Origin: an uncultured Bacteroides sp.
Lineage (GTDB): Bacteria > Bacteroidota > Bacteroidia > Bacteroidales > UBA932
Assembly (NCBI GenBank): GCA_900543205.1
Contig: UQQM01000011.1
Location: 1 to 64,000 of the forward strand
DNA: 64,000 bases
Reading direction: 5' to 3'
The notes under the pieces are model-generated. The model searched no databases. It was not told the DNA's origin and saw only the letters and a list, made by a program, of their open reading frames with translations. The translations under genes and the position numbers were made by a program. Shown one piece after another: positions 9,925 through 17,906 of the stretch (position 1 is the first letter of the stretch; each line of letters opens with the position of its first letter).

Positions 9925-11489
9925 TTAATTATAATCTTTTTCGTTTTCTTCAGAGAAATAGGAGTCCGGCAACTGTTCCATGACCCCTTCGAGCTGGATG
10001 AGGTTATGTCCGGCATTTACATTGCCTGCCTCGGAAGCCAGGGAAAGAAAACTCTTCGCAACAGCGTAGTCTTCTGAACAGGCGTATGCTACTCCGAGTA
10101 TGTTTAGCAGTTCGGCTTCATCGGCTGTAGGAGATGCCCCAGTTTCGGGTATCCTGTTCTTCAGCAATATTACCGCTTTCTGTGGTTTTCCATCCGCCAG
10201 AGCTTCTAGAGCCTGATTCCCGAGAACGGCCGGGGAGTCGGGGAAATATTCCATGGCTACGGCCATCGCATCGGCGCGTTTAGCCGAATCTTCGGGATAT
10301 GAGCCGGCAACTTTGAAAATCTCATCGAGATTCAGGTCCTGCGGTCTTTCGTAGATCATCTTGCGTGCCTCGTCAAGGTCGAAGTTTCTCACTTCGTACT
10401 CTATTCTATAGGTGCTGTGACGGAGTACAGGATAAATGTTCTTAACGAGCCATCGGTACTCATCTTCTGTCAGGATGTTCTGAATCTGCCTTTCACATTC
10501 GTTACGGTCTTCAGTATAAGTGTCTATGACGCCGGCTACAATGGCTTTTTTCATGAAGTCGGATGCCGTCAGGGCTTCTTTCAGACCTTCCCAGTCTTCG
10601 CCGCTCCATTCTACGGAAAGCAGTGAAGGATCTACGTCATTGTTGCGTGAAATGTAGTCGGCAAAAGTTCTCGCCCTCAGGCTGGAGAGGTTCATGTTGT
10701 ACTCGTATGTACCTTCAGGAGAGGTGAATCCTGCTACATAGATTCCGGTTATGGTTATGAAATCGCAACTCTTGACAAGCGCTATCGAATTCGTTACCGT
10801 GTCAAGCACAGCCTGATTGTCGGCAAGAGACGGGAGGATGTCATATCTGTCCCACTTGTACTGTAGTCTGGCAACCCTGCTTTCCTGCCTGCGCTTCACT
10901 GGCTCAGGCTCCGGTGCAATTCTCCTGGTTCTCCACTCCGGCACGTACCTGGGCAGCACGTCCAGCGCGAGGCTGTCCTCGCCTTCGATGCAGCCCGCGC
11001 AGCCGCTCACCGTTTCGTGGAATACGATGCTGCCGTCGAGCATCGCGGGGTCGTACTGTATCCTGGACACGTATTCGACGGCGCCGGAGCCTCCGTTCCG
11101 GTCAGGACGAAGCACGATGCTGCCTTCGGGCCTCTCTATGCCTGAAAGCGCCTCCATCCTGTCGACCGCCTTGGCGCGGGTGCGTCCGTCGATGAATATG
11201 GGGTCGAAACTGAATGAGCGCGAACCGTCTTCCGAAACCAGGACGGGGACGATGGCCGCCGTATGCTGGGAGGCTATCCTGCCGCCGTCCCAGTCAAATG
11301 TGAAGCTGAGCTCGGCCTGCTTCGCTCCCGACCCCCCTTACCGGGTTCGTCCGTGACTATGCGGACGGGATCCTGCGGGCAGCTGATGCGCTCGAGATAT
11401 GATACCTGCGCGCCTGCGTCCGGAACGAGAATGCCGGTGAACAGGGCGCTTGCGAAGATATTGCGTATGGTGTGTGTCATGGCGTCCAT
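9925..11489 (-). CDS. DUF3868 / OmpA-like fimbrial assembly protein, interrupted by an apparent -1 frameshift
   Basis: The N-terminal piece (11489 to about 11340) has a signal peptide and the start of a DUF3868 domain (QVSYLERISCPQDPVRIV). The frame runs on to a stop at 11274, but the rest of the domain (ELSFTFDWDGG onward) is in the -1 frame and continues to 9925. The switch point is AAG-GGG-GGT; one extra G would restore one ORF of about 521 aa. G-GGG-GGT also fits a -1 slippery heptamer. The C-terminal half contains an OmpA-like periplasmic region with 'TGIYVAGFTSPEGTYEYN'. Such proteins sit upstream of mfa1-type genes and probably help assemble or anchor fimbriae. The downstream part alone would be 9925-11157 from its first ATG. 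Possibilities: phase-variable gene, programmed frameshift, pseudogene or sequencing error. Confidence 0.72.
11327..11340 (-). other. G6 tract / possible -1 slippery site in the DUF3868 gene
   Basis: Six C on the plus strand (six G in the coding sense) at the exact point where the reading frame must change. In frame the codons are AAG GGG GGT, which contains a G-GGG-GGT heptamer. A slip of -1 would give TCG as the next codon and join both halves of the protein. Confidence 0.6.
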
Positions 11490-11492
11490 AGT

Positions 11493-12077
11493 CTAGAATA
11501 GCATGAATATCAGGCTGACTGAGAGCTTGGTGAGCGAGAATCTGTTGGAGAAGCCCTCGTCTATGAGTTCGCCGCAGCGCTCGCATTCATATTGTTCGTA
11601 CTTGCTGCCTATGTAACCAGCCCCGATTTCGGCCTCTATGCTCCATCGCGGCGAGAGTATCCACTGGTAGCCGTAGCCGACCCCGACCCCGTACATCCAT
11701 CCCTGGTAGCGGTAGTCCTTGAGGGCCCCGATCATGCTGAAGGGGAAATAGGGGTTGGCCATGTTGAACTCTCCGCCGAGCAGGTGGGCTGCGACGAAGT
11801 GGCCGTTGAAAGCCTCGCAGAACCAGTACCTGGCTTCGGGCTGGACCATCCACTGCTTCTGCTTGCGGTAGCCGGGGAAGTCCCACGGGTTGTAGCTTCC
11901 GGAAAGGTCGAGGGTCCACTTGGGTGCCACGGCGGCTTCGACGCCGAGATTGACCGTGGCGGTCGCATCAGACAATATATTGGTCTTTATACCCAGGTTC
12001 TGGGCATTCAATGCCGGCAGGGAGGGTAGGGTAGCCAGCAACAGAATGACAAACCTTGTTAAAATCCGTCGGGTCAT
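11493..12077 (-). CDS. DUF3575 domain-containing outer-membrane beta-barrel-like protein
   Basis: About 194 aa with a Sec signal peptide (RFVILLLATLPSLPALNA). The mature start 'LGIKTNILSDATATVNLGVE' and the aromatic-rich strands that follow ('KWTLDLSGSYNPW', 'QWMVQPEARYWFCEAFNGHF') are the DUF3575 signature, a small outer-membrane barrel commonly encoded as the first gene of Bacteroidales fimbrial operons. The start at 12077 is used because the signal peptide begins there. It is 3 bases from the next gene. Lead gene of the operon, just downstream of the promoter with a G9 tract. Confidence 0.82.
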   Translation of the reverse strand: MTRRILTRFVILLLATLPSLPALNAQNLGIKTNILSDATATVNLGVEAAVAPKWTLDLSGSYNPWDFPGYRKQKQWMVQPEARYWFCEAFNGHFVAAHLLGGEFNMANPYFPFSMIGALKDYRYQGWMYGVGVGYGYQWILSPRWSIEAEIGAGYIGSKYEQYECERCGELIDEGFSNRFSLTKLSVSLIFMLF

Positions 12078-12107
12078 TACGATATCGCGATGTCTTGTTA
12101 GCAACTG

Positions 12108-12145
12108 CAAAGTTAGAAGAATATTTCGAATATTCTCCCCCCCCC
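12108..12145 (-). promoter_or_regulatory. Fimbrial operon promoter with G9 tract and palindrome
   Basis: Reading the minus strand, a -7 box TAACTTTG (12115-12108) fits the Bacteroidetes TAnnTTTG consensus. The 21 bases upstream contain a perfect 8-bp inverted repeat AGAATATT-CGA-AATATTCT (12136-12118), and directly before that lie nine consecutive G (12145-12137), where a -33 TTG would be expected. Length change in this tract could alter promoter strength by slipped-strand mispairing. Confidence 0.65.
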
Positions 12146-12172
12146 TTGAAAAGTTCAGAAAATGTTGACATT

Positions 12173-12192
12173 TGTACCGGAATTCGGTACAG
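12173..12192. repeat. Short palindrome upstream of the fimbrial promoter
   Basis: TGTACCG and CGGTACA flank a 5-base centre. It lies about 35 bases upstream of the G9 tract and could be an operator for the fimbrial operon or the terminator hairpin of the small gene on the same strand. No U-tract follows, so a protein-binding site is slightly more likely. Confidence 0.35.
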
Positions 12193-12202
12193 GCGGCCTG
12201 GT

Positions 12203-12532
12203 TCAGCTCAGCTCAGCCTCCACACCTACGTATTCGGAGAGATAGGTGTTGGAGCTGCGGTACAGCGAAGTCGCATGCCGCTCTCCCTTGCGCAACGTGA
12301 AGCGCTCGTCGCGGAAGCGTATGGTCACGAAATCCTCACCCACTTCCTCAATCCTCAGCGGACTGAGAGCCTCGTGGAAGTATTCGTTCTCGAATAGTCC
12401 GGCCAGTTCCATCTCCGGAACGAGTTCCTTGAACGGAGTCGACCTTGCGGGGAATCGGGTCTTATGCCCAAGAGCCGTGTCCCTCGTCTCGACAAGACAC
12501 CAGATGTAGAGGTTAGATTCTTCCATAGCCAT
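12203..12532 (-). CDS. Hypothetical small protein (about 109 aa)
   Basis: Starting at Met 12532 (or 12526) the product begins MAMEESNLYIW, with no signal peptide or membrane segment. The C-terminal half alternates charged and hydrophobic residues ('FVTIRFRDERFTLRKGE'), suggesting a small beta-rich cytoplasmic domain. A good promoter (TTG, 20 bp, TACGTTTG) lies just upstream, supporting a real gene. No family was recognised. Confidence 0.55.
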   Translation of the reverse strand: MAMEESNLYIWCLVETRDTALGHKTRFPARSTPFKELVPEMELAGLFENEYFHEALSPLRIEEVGEDFVTIRFRDERFTLRKGERHATSLYRSSNTYLSEYVGVEAELS

Positions 12533-12551
12533 TGAAGTTAAGCAACGGTAA

Positions 12552-12582
12552 CAAACGTAAAGAAAAATTTTTATAAATGCAA
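12552..12582 (-). promoter_or_regulatory. Promoter for the small hypothetical gene
   Basis: On the minus strand, -33 TTG (12582-12580), a 20-bp spacer and -7 TACGTTTG (12559-12552), a full match to the Bacteroidetes consensus, 20 bases before the ATG at 12532. Confidence 0.6.
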
Positions 12583-12632
12583 GCCGCCCGGAAGCTAAAA
12601 TCAAAATCTCTGCATTTTCCTGCCTTTTCGGG

Positions 12633-12662
12633 TTGCGGAATCGGGGATTATCGCTAAATTCG
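12633..12662 (+). promoter_or_regulatory. Promoter for metY
   Basis: TTG (12633-12635), a 19-bp spacer, then TAAATTCG (12655-12662), one mismatch from TAnnTTTG. It sits 24 bases upstream of the ATG at 12686, divergent from the promoter of the small gene. Confidence 0.5.
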
Positions 12663-12685
12663 CAGAATTGGAATTTGGAATAACG

Positions 12686-13972
12686 ATGGGAAACAAACAT
12701 AAGTTAGCCACTATTTGCATACAGGGCGGCTGGCAGCCGCAGAACGGAGGGCCGAGGGTCTTGCCGATAATCCAGAGCACCACCTTCAAGTACGATACCA
12801 GCGAGGAGATGGCCCGGCTCTTCGACCTCGAGAAGGAGGGCTACTTCTATACGAGGCTCCAGAACCCGACCAGCGACTGCGTCGCCGCCAAGATTGCCGA
12901 ACTGGAAGGCGGAGTGGGTGCGGTGCTCACCTCTTCCGGCCAGGCCGCCAACTTCTTCGCGGTGTTCAACATCTGCGGCGCCGGCGACCACTTCATCTCC
13001 ACCAGCGAAATCTACGGCGGCACCTATAATCTTTTCTCCGTGACCATGCGCAAGCTCGGCATCGAATGCACCTTCGTCGACGAGAACGCCACGGAGGAGG
13101 AGATAGAGGCGATGATACGCCCCAACACCAAGGCCATCTTCGGCGAGACCATCAGCAATCCCGGATGCGCGGTCTTCGACATCGAGAAATTCGCCCGCAT
13201 CGCCCACCGCAACGGCCTTCCCCTGATAGTGGACAACACTTTCGCGACTCCAATCAACTGCCGGCCCTTCGAGTGGGGAGCCGACATCGTGACCCATTCC
13301 ACTACTAAATATATGGACGGCCACGCCACCCAGGTGGGCGGGGCCATCGTGGACAGCGGAAACTTCGACTGGAAGGCAAACGCGGAGAAATTCCCCGGAC
13401 TGACCACTCCCGACACCTCATACCACGGGCTCGTCTATGCCGACGCCTTCGGCAGGAAGGCCTACATCACCAAGGTCGTGTCGCAGCTCATGAGGGATCT
13501 CGGCTCCACGCCCGCCCCCATGAACTCCTTCCTTCTCAACCTCGGGCTGGAGACCCTGCACCTCAGGGTGGCGCGCCACTGCGAGAACGCGATGGCCGTG
13601 GCCCGTTTCCTGCACGACGACCCGCGCGTGGCCTGGGTGCACTACTGCGGGCTCGAGGACGACCCCTGCTACGGACTGGGCCGGAAATATCTGCCTGACG
13701 GCTCCTGCGGCGTGCTTTCGTTCGGCCTCAAGGGCGACAGGGAGACGGCCATAAGGTTCATGGATTCGCTGCATTTCATTGCGATTGCCACGCATGTGGC
13801 GGACATACGCTCCTGCGTGCTGCACCCCGCCAGCCACACTCACCGCCAGCTCAGCGACGAGCAGCTGCGCGAGGCGGGAATCGCCCCGGACCTCATCAGG
13901 CTTTCCGTGGGCATAGAGGACATAGAGGACATACTGGCGGATCTCCGTCAGGCGCTTGACAAAACTTTCTGA
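12686..13972 (+). CDS. metY: O-acetylhomoserine aminocarboxypropyltransferase / O-acetylhomoserine sulfhydrylase
   Basis: Cys/Met-metabolism PLP enzyme (fold type I), about 428 aa, the usual length for MetY. It joins O-acetylhomoserine with sulfide to give homocysteine in the methionine pathway. Seen motifs: 'CIQGGWQP' near the N terminus, 'YTRLQNPT', 'SSGQAANF', and the Schiff-base lysine in 'HSTTKYMDGH' (Lys208 from this start). A TTG at 12668 could also start the frame, but the ATG at 12686 gives the standard N terminus (MGNKHKLAT). The next gene begins 2 bases after the stop, so the two may be co-transcribed. Confidence 0.9.
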   Translation: MGNKHKLATICIQGGWQPQNGGPRVLPIIQSTTFKYDTSEEMARLFDLEKEGYFYTRLQNPTSDCVAAKIAELEGGVGAVLTSSGQAANFFAVFNICGAGDHFISTSEIYGGTYNLFSVTMRKLGIECTFVDENATEEEIEAMIRPNTKAIFGETISNPGCAVFDIEKFARIAHRNGLPLIVDNTFATPINCRPFEWGADIVTHSTTKYMDGHATQVGGAIVDSGNFDWKANAEKFPGLTTPDTSYHGLVYADAFGRKAYITKVVSQLMRDLGSTPAPMNSFLLNLGLETLHLRVARHCENAMAVARFLHDDPRVAWVHYCGLEDDPCYGLGRKYLPDGSCGVLSFGLKGDRETAIRFMDSLHFIAIATHVADIRSCVLHPASHTHRQLSDEQLREAGIAPDLIRLSVGIEDIEDILADLRQALDKTF

Positions 13973-13974
13973 AT

Positions 13975-14010
13975 ATGAATATGAATATGAATATGAATAT
14001 GAATATGAAG
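13975..14010 (+). repeat. (ATGAAT)5-ATGAAG hexanucleotide microsatellite at a gene start
   Basis: Five exact ATGAAT units followed by ATGAAG, all in frame, encode (Met-Asn)5-Met-Lys. Each unit supplies a possible start codon. Because the unit is 6 bases, copy-number change alters the length of the N terminus and the spacing of starts but never the frame. Confidence 0.9.
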
Positions 14011-14883
14011 AGGATACTTACCATGGCCGCCATAGCTCTCGCGGTGTCCGCCTGCGGAGGCGGTAAAAGCGGAGACGAAGCCACTGTCGCAGTTGGACTG
14101 CCCGTCGTGAAGGCTGCGGACAATTGCGTGGTCTACTGGCTCAAGGACAACCAGGGGGAGAGGCTGATGCCCGCGAGCCTGTTCCCCGACGCCCCGCAGG
14201 CGATGATTGACAGCCTCGGAGTGCAGGACGGCGTGCCCGCGTCCGTGGGGACTTTCCTCCTTCTCTGCAATGACGGAACAGTGCTCTTCGATACCGGCAA
14301 CGGGGGAGAGGGGGCGGGCCTCTATGCCGGGCTGGATTCTCTGGGCATAGCTCCCGCCGATGTGGACTACCTCTATATCACCCATTTCCACGGCGACCAT
14401 ATCGGCGGCATGATGGCTGGCGACAGCGCTCTGTTCACCAAGGCCCAGGTATATGTCCCCAAGGCCGAATATGACGCCTGGATGGCGATGCCGGACGACA
14501 GGAAGGCCCAGGTGGTCAAGACCATGGACGCATACAGGGACAGGCTGCATCTGGTCGACTGCGGACTGGATCTGCTTGCCGACAGCGAGGTGGTTCTTCC
14601 CGGAGGGGTGGTTCCCTACTACGCTCCCGGACACACTCCCGGGCATACGGTCTATTATATCAAGTCCGCAGGCGTGCTGATAGCGGGTGACCTGATGCAC
14701 GGCGCAGCAATCCAGATGCTCCGTCCCGACGTCAACGCCAGCTTCGACATGGACGGCGCCAGGGCGGCCGGGTCGCGCGTGAAGGTCCTTGACTGCGTGA
14801 GGGCCAACGGGCTCGTGATGGCCGGAATGCATCTTCCGGAGCCCGGATACATTGATTTCTCGGACGCAAAGGCTGCCGAATGA
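13975..14883 (+). CDS. Metallo-beta-lactamase-fold hydrolase lipoprotein
   Basis: A lipoprotein signal ending LAVSAC (Cys27 counted from 13975) precedes an MBL domain. Zinc-binding motif THFHGDH (His137, His139, Asp141, His142) and a later 'GHTPGHTVYYI' and 'AGDLMH' are clear. The protein resembles quorum-quenching lactonase-like and AttM-type MBL proteins, but the substrate is unknown. The most natural signal peptide starts at the last Met of the repeat (14005: MKRILTMAAIALAV); upstream Met codons at 6-base steps from 13975 are alternatives. It follows metY by 2 bases. Expected location: periplasmic or surface, membrane-anchored. Confidence 0.82.
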   Translation: MNMNMNMNMNMKRILTMAAIALAVSACGGGKSGDEATVAVGLPVVKAADNCVVYWLKDNQGERLMPASLFPDAPQAMIDSLGVQDGVPASVGTFLLLCNDGTVLFDTGNGGEGAGLYAGLDSLGIAPADVDYLYITHFHGDHIGGMMAGDSALFTKAQVYVPKAEYDAWMAMPDDRKAQVVKTMDAYRDRLHLVDCGLDLLADSEVVLPGGVVPYYAPGHTPGHTVYYIKSAGVLIAGDLMHGAAIQMLRPDVNASFDMDGARAAGSRVKVLDCVRANGLVMAGMHLPEPGYIDFSDAKAAE

Positions 14884-14889
14884 AAGAGA

Positions 14890-14907
14890 ACGGCGGATTT
14901 TCGCCGT
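14890..14907 (+). terminator. Hairpin after the MBL gene
   Basis: ACGGCG-GATTTT-CGCCGT, a perfect 6-bp stem 7 bases after the stop codon of the MBL gene. No long U-run follows, so it is at best a weak or Rho-assisted terminator. Confidence 0.4.
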
Positions 14908-14916
14908 AACGTTAGT

Positions 14917-14924
14917 TAATTTTG
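14917..14924 (+). promoter_or_regulatory. -7 box of the SDR/RND operon promoter
   Basis: TAATTTTG matches TAnnTTTG. No perfect -33 TTG is seen at the usual distance. It would put the transcription start about 40 bases before the ATG at 14971. Confidence 0.45.
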
Positions 14925-14932
14925 TATTGCCG

Positions 14933-14965
14933 GCAGCCCGACCGTTTTACATGACGCCGGGCTGC
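14933..14965 (+). promoter_or_regulatory. Leader hairpin directly before the SDR start codon
   Basis: GCAGCCCG (14933-14940) pairs with CGGGCTGC (14958-14965), a perfect 8-bp GC-rich stem with a 17-base loop, ending 5 bases before the ATG at 14971. If transcription starts at the TAATTTTG promoter, this is most of the 5' leader and could hinder ribosome loading or act as a short terminator (TTTAT follows). Confidence 0.45.
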
Positions 14966-14970
14966 TTTAT

Positions 14971-15774
14971 ATGAAAACAAGTATTGATATGGAAGGGAAA
15001 TATGCTTTGATAACCGGCGCGAGCCAGGGTTTGGGCAGGGAGCTGGCGCTTCAGCTGGCCTCCAGGGGTGAGAACACCCTGCTGTCGGCTCTTCCAGGTG
15101 AGAACCTTCAGGCCGTGTGCGACGGGTGCAGGAGCTTCGGCGTGCGGAGCGAATGCTTCGAACTCGACCTGACCGACAGGGACAGCCTGATGGACTTCAT
15201 CTCGGAGGTCGACGGAAACTATCAGCTCTCCATGCTCATCAACAACGCCGGGACCGGAGGCAGCAGGAGGTTCACCGAGGTTCCCCTGAAGTACATCGAC
15301 ACCATAATGAAACTCAACGTGCTCGCGACCACTGTGCTGACCCATGAGCTGCTGCCCAATCTCCGCAGGAACGCTCCAGCACGGATACTCAACATCTCTT
15401 CCCTTGCCGCCATGATACCTACGGGCTACAAGACCGTGTACCCTGCCTCCAAGGCCTACATCAAGCATTTCTCGCTCGGAATGCGCGAGGAGCTCAGGCC
15501 TTACGGCATATCGGTGAGCCTGGCCCTGCTCGGCCCCATGCCCACCAGGCAGGAAATCATAGACAGGATAAACAGGCAGGGCGCAGTCGGACGCATGCTC
15601 TCCGTGACTCCCGCAAAGGTGGCGCACGCATGCCTGGACGGTCTCTACAGGGGCAGGCGCATAATCGTCCCCGGAGGGCTGAACAAGTTGTCGTACAATC
15701 TGCTCAAACTGGTTCCGGAGCCGCTCAAGTCTTCCATGATGAGCCGTTCCGTGGCGAAAAACGAAATAGGCTGA
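14971..15774 (+). CDS. Short-chain dehydrogenase/reductase (SDR family)
   Basis: Classical SDR, 267 aa. The cofactor motif TGASQGLG, the NNAG structural motif (LINNAGTGG) and the catalytic YPASK (Tyr and Lys four residues apart) with an upstream Ser in 'NISSLAAM' are all present, so it should be an active NAD(P)-dependent oxidoreductase in the cytosol; the substrate is unknown. First gene of a tight operon: the next gene starts 2 bases after its stop. It was previously common to call such proteins DltE-like. Confidence 0.85.
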   Translation: MKTSIDMEGKYALITGASQGLGRELALQLASRGENTLLSALPGENLQAVCDGCRSFGVRSECFELDLTDRDSLMDFISEVDGNYQLSMLINNAGTGGSRRFTEVPLKYIDTIMKLNVLATTVLTHELLPNLRRNAPARILNISSLAAMIPTGYKTVYPASKAYIKHFSLGMREELRPYGISVSLALLGPMPTRQEIIDRINRQGAVGRMLSVTPAKVAHACLDGLYRGRRIIVPGGLNKLSYNLLKLVPEPLKSSMMSRSVAKNEIG

Positions 15775-15775
15775 C

Positions 15776-16720
15776 ATGGAAAGGAACAGGACCGTGCTCG
15801 TGACCGGCGCCAACGGGATGCTAGCCGCGAATATCGTGGAAAGGCTGCTGCATGAGGGATATGCGGTGGTGGCAACGCTGCGCCGGGGCAGGAAATACTG
15901 CGGAGCGACCTCGGATGCTCTGGAGGTCGCGGAGGCCGATTTCAAGGATGTGGAGGCCATGCGGCCTCTGGTGTCCCGCTGCGGCAGGGTGATACATGTG
16001 GCTGCGATGACTTCGCAGTCCTGCCCCGATTATGAGGTATACAGGAAGGTGAATGCGGAGGCTTCGCGGCGGCTGGCGGAGCTTGCGGCGGAATGCGGCG
16101 TGGAGCGCTTCGTCTACGTGAGCACCGCCAACACGATAGGCTTCGGCGCCGGCGAGGACAGACCCATGTGCTATCCTTTCTCCGAGTCCTTCTATGCGCG
16201 CAGCAAGAAGGAGGCGGAGGACGCCATACTCCCGCTCGCCGGCCGTATGGACATCGTGATTGTCAACCCTACGTTCATGATAGGGAAGTACGGCAGCGAG
16301 AAGGGTTCCAACAGGGTCTTCTCCATGGTGCGCAAGTCGCCGGTGCTGGTCTGCCCTTCGGGCGGAAAGAACGTGCTGGACGTCAGCGAGGCGGCCAGGG
16401 GCATGGTCATGGCGATGGAGAAGGGGCGTAGCGGGGAGAAATACCTGATTTGCGGTGCCAACTACAGCTATTCCGATCTCTTCCGGGCCATCGCCGCGCA
16501 TTACGGACGCCGCAGATGCTTCCTGCGTATCCCCGATTTCCTGCTGAAGGCTGCGGGACATTTGGGGAACCTGCTGATAAGATGCGGACTGAAGGTGGAG
16601 TTCAGTCTGGTCAACATGCATATATTGATGATCAAGAATTATTATGTCACCGACAAGGCCTTCCGCGATTTCGGCTTCCGGGCGCGCGGGCTTTTCGGGG
16701 AAAACGATAACAAGTCCTGA
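15776..16720 (+). CDS. NAD-dependent epimerase/dehydratase (extended SDR)
   Basis: 314 aa with the Rossmann motif TGANGMLA (GxxGxxA type) and catalytic YARSK. The pattern 'VIHVAAMTS', 'VERFVYVSTANTIG' and 'VNPTFMIGKYG' is typical of the dihydroflavonol-4-reductase/3beta-hydroxysteroid-dehydrogenase-like branch of extended SDRs. Substrate cannot be assigned. The C terminus (last ~60 residues) is hydrophobic and basic ('FLLKAAGHLGNLLI'), possibly membrane-associated. Located 2 bases after the classical SDR, so the two reductases are likely made together. Confidence 0.8.
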   Translation: MERNRTVLVTGANGMLAANIVERLLHEGYAVVATLRRGRKYCGATSDALEVAEADFKDVEAMRPLVSRCGRVIHVAAMTSQSCPDYEVYRKVNAEASRRLAELAAECGVERFVYVSTANTIGFGAGEDRPMCYPFSESFYARSKKEAEDAILPLAGRMDIVIVNPTFMIGKYGSEKGSNRVFSMVRKSPVLVCPSGGKNVLDVSEAARGMVMAMEKGRSGEKYLICGANYSYSDLFRAIAAHYGRRRCFLRIPDFLLKAAGHLGNLLIRCGLKVEFSLVNMHILMIKNYYVTDKAFRDFGFRARGLFGENDNKS

Positions 16721-16724
16721 TTCT

Positions 16725-17906
16725 ATGAAAGCCAATCTGAAAAATATCTTGAATACGGCCGGAGGCGGCGGGAAGCTGCCCCGTGCCGGAAAGAAGCTGT
16801 GGATCGCGCTTGCGGCCGTCGTGGTGGTGGCCGCCGTCCTGCTGATAGTGCTTACGCGCAGGAAAGCCGAGCCTGAGAACATCCCCGTGGTGCAGACGCA
16901 GACCGTCCAGACCCAGGACGTGGAGGTATACGGCGAATATCCCGGCACCATCCGCGCCCAGCAGTTCGTCGAGGTGCGCGCGCGTGTGGAAGGCTATCTC
17001 GAGAGCATGCTCTTCGAGGAGGGCTCATACGTCGAGAAGAACCAGCGGCTTTTCATAATCGACCCCAGGCAGTACCAGGCCACGGTCGACAAGGACAAGG
17101 CGCAGCTCGAGAAGAACAAGGCCCTGGCCCTCCAGGCCGAGCGCGCCTTGAAGAGGATACAGCCTCTGTACGAGCAGCAGGCCGCCAGCCAGCTCGACCT
17201 CGACAATGCGGTGGCGAACTACGAGACCGCCAAGGCCGAGGTCCAGATGAGCGAGGCCGATCTTGCCCAGAGCGAGCTCGCGTTGGGCTACACGGTGGTG
17301 CGCTCTCCCATCAGCGGCTACATCAGTGAGCGCTACGTGGACATAGGCACCCTTGTCGGGCCCGGCGGACAGTCGCTGCTGGCGACCATAGTCAAGAGCG
17401 ACACCGTGTTCGTGGAGTTCAAGATGACGGATCTCGACTACCAGAAGAGCAAGGCGAGGAATGTGAATTTCGGCCAGACCGATACCTCCCGCACCTGGGC
17501 GCCCTTCGTGAAGATCACGCTGGCCGACAAGTCGGTCTACCCCTATAGCGGACTCGTGGACTTTGCCGACCCCCAGGTCGACTCCAAGTCCGGCACCTTC
17601 TCCGTCAGGGCCAGGATGCCCAATCCCGAGCATGAGCTGCTTCCCGGCCAGTTCACCAACGTGACCGTGCTGCTCGATGTCAGGGAGAATACCGTGGTCG
17701 TGCCCACGAAGGCGATTTCGACCGAGAAGACGGGCTCGTATATCTTCGTCTACCGGCCCAACGGCACGGTGGAGAAGCGTTTCATCGAGATAGGCCCCGA
17801 GAACGGCAACAACACCATCGTCGAACGCGGTCTGCTCGCGGGTGAGGAAGTTGTCGTCGAGGGCCAGCACAAGCTGATTCACGGAATGAAGGCGCGCAAG
17901 GTATGA
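16725..17906 (+). CDS. RND efflux periplasmic adaptor (membrane fusion protein, AcrA/MexA type)
   Basis: 393 aa. An N-terminal membrane anchor (WIALAAVVVVAAVLLIVL) replaces the lipobox seen in many AcrA homologues. After it come the lipoyl-like half (VEVRARVEGYLESMLFEEGSYV), an alpha-helical hairpin rich in Ala/Gln/Glu, the second lipoyl half (VVRSPISGYI) and beta-barrel/membrane-proximal domains ending 'GLLAGEEVVVEGQHKLIHGMKARKV'. It links the inner-membrane pump with the outer-membrane channel. The stop overlaps the pump start by 4 bases. The ATG at 16725 is chosen; a longer frame from 16644 lies inside the preceding gene. Confidence 0.9.
   Translation: MKANLKNILNTAGGGGKLPRAGKKLWIALAAVVVVAAVLLIVLTRRKAEPENIPVVQTQTVQTQDVEVYGEYPGTIRAQQFVEVRARVEGYLESMLFEEGSYVEKNQRLFIIDPRQYQATVDKDKAQLEKNKALALQAERALKRIQPLYEQQAASQLDLDNAVANYETAKAEVQMSEADLAQSELALGYTVVRSPISGYISERYVDIGTLVGPGGQSLLATIVKSDTVFVEFKMTDLDYQKSKARNVNFGQTDTSRTWAPFVKITLADKSVYPYSGLVDFADPQVDSKSGTFSVRARMPNPEHELLPGQFTNVTVLLDVRENTVVVPTKAISTEKTGSYIFVYRPNGTVEKRFIEIGPENGNNTIVERGLLAGEEVVVEGQHKLIHGMKARKV

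Noticed and set aside
12108..12192. Invertible promoter segment upstream of the fimbrial operon
   Set aside because: Two palindromes are present, but they differ in sequence and do not form a matching inverted pair that would flank an invertible segment, and no recombinase gene is nearby.
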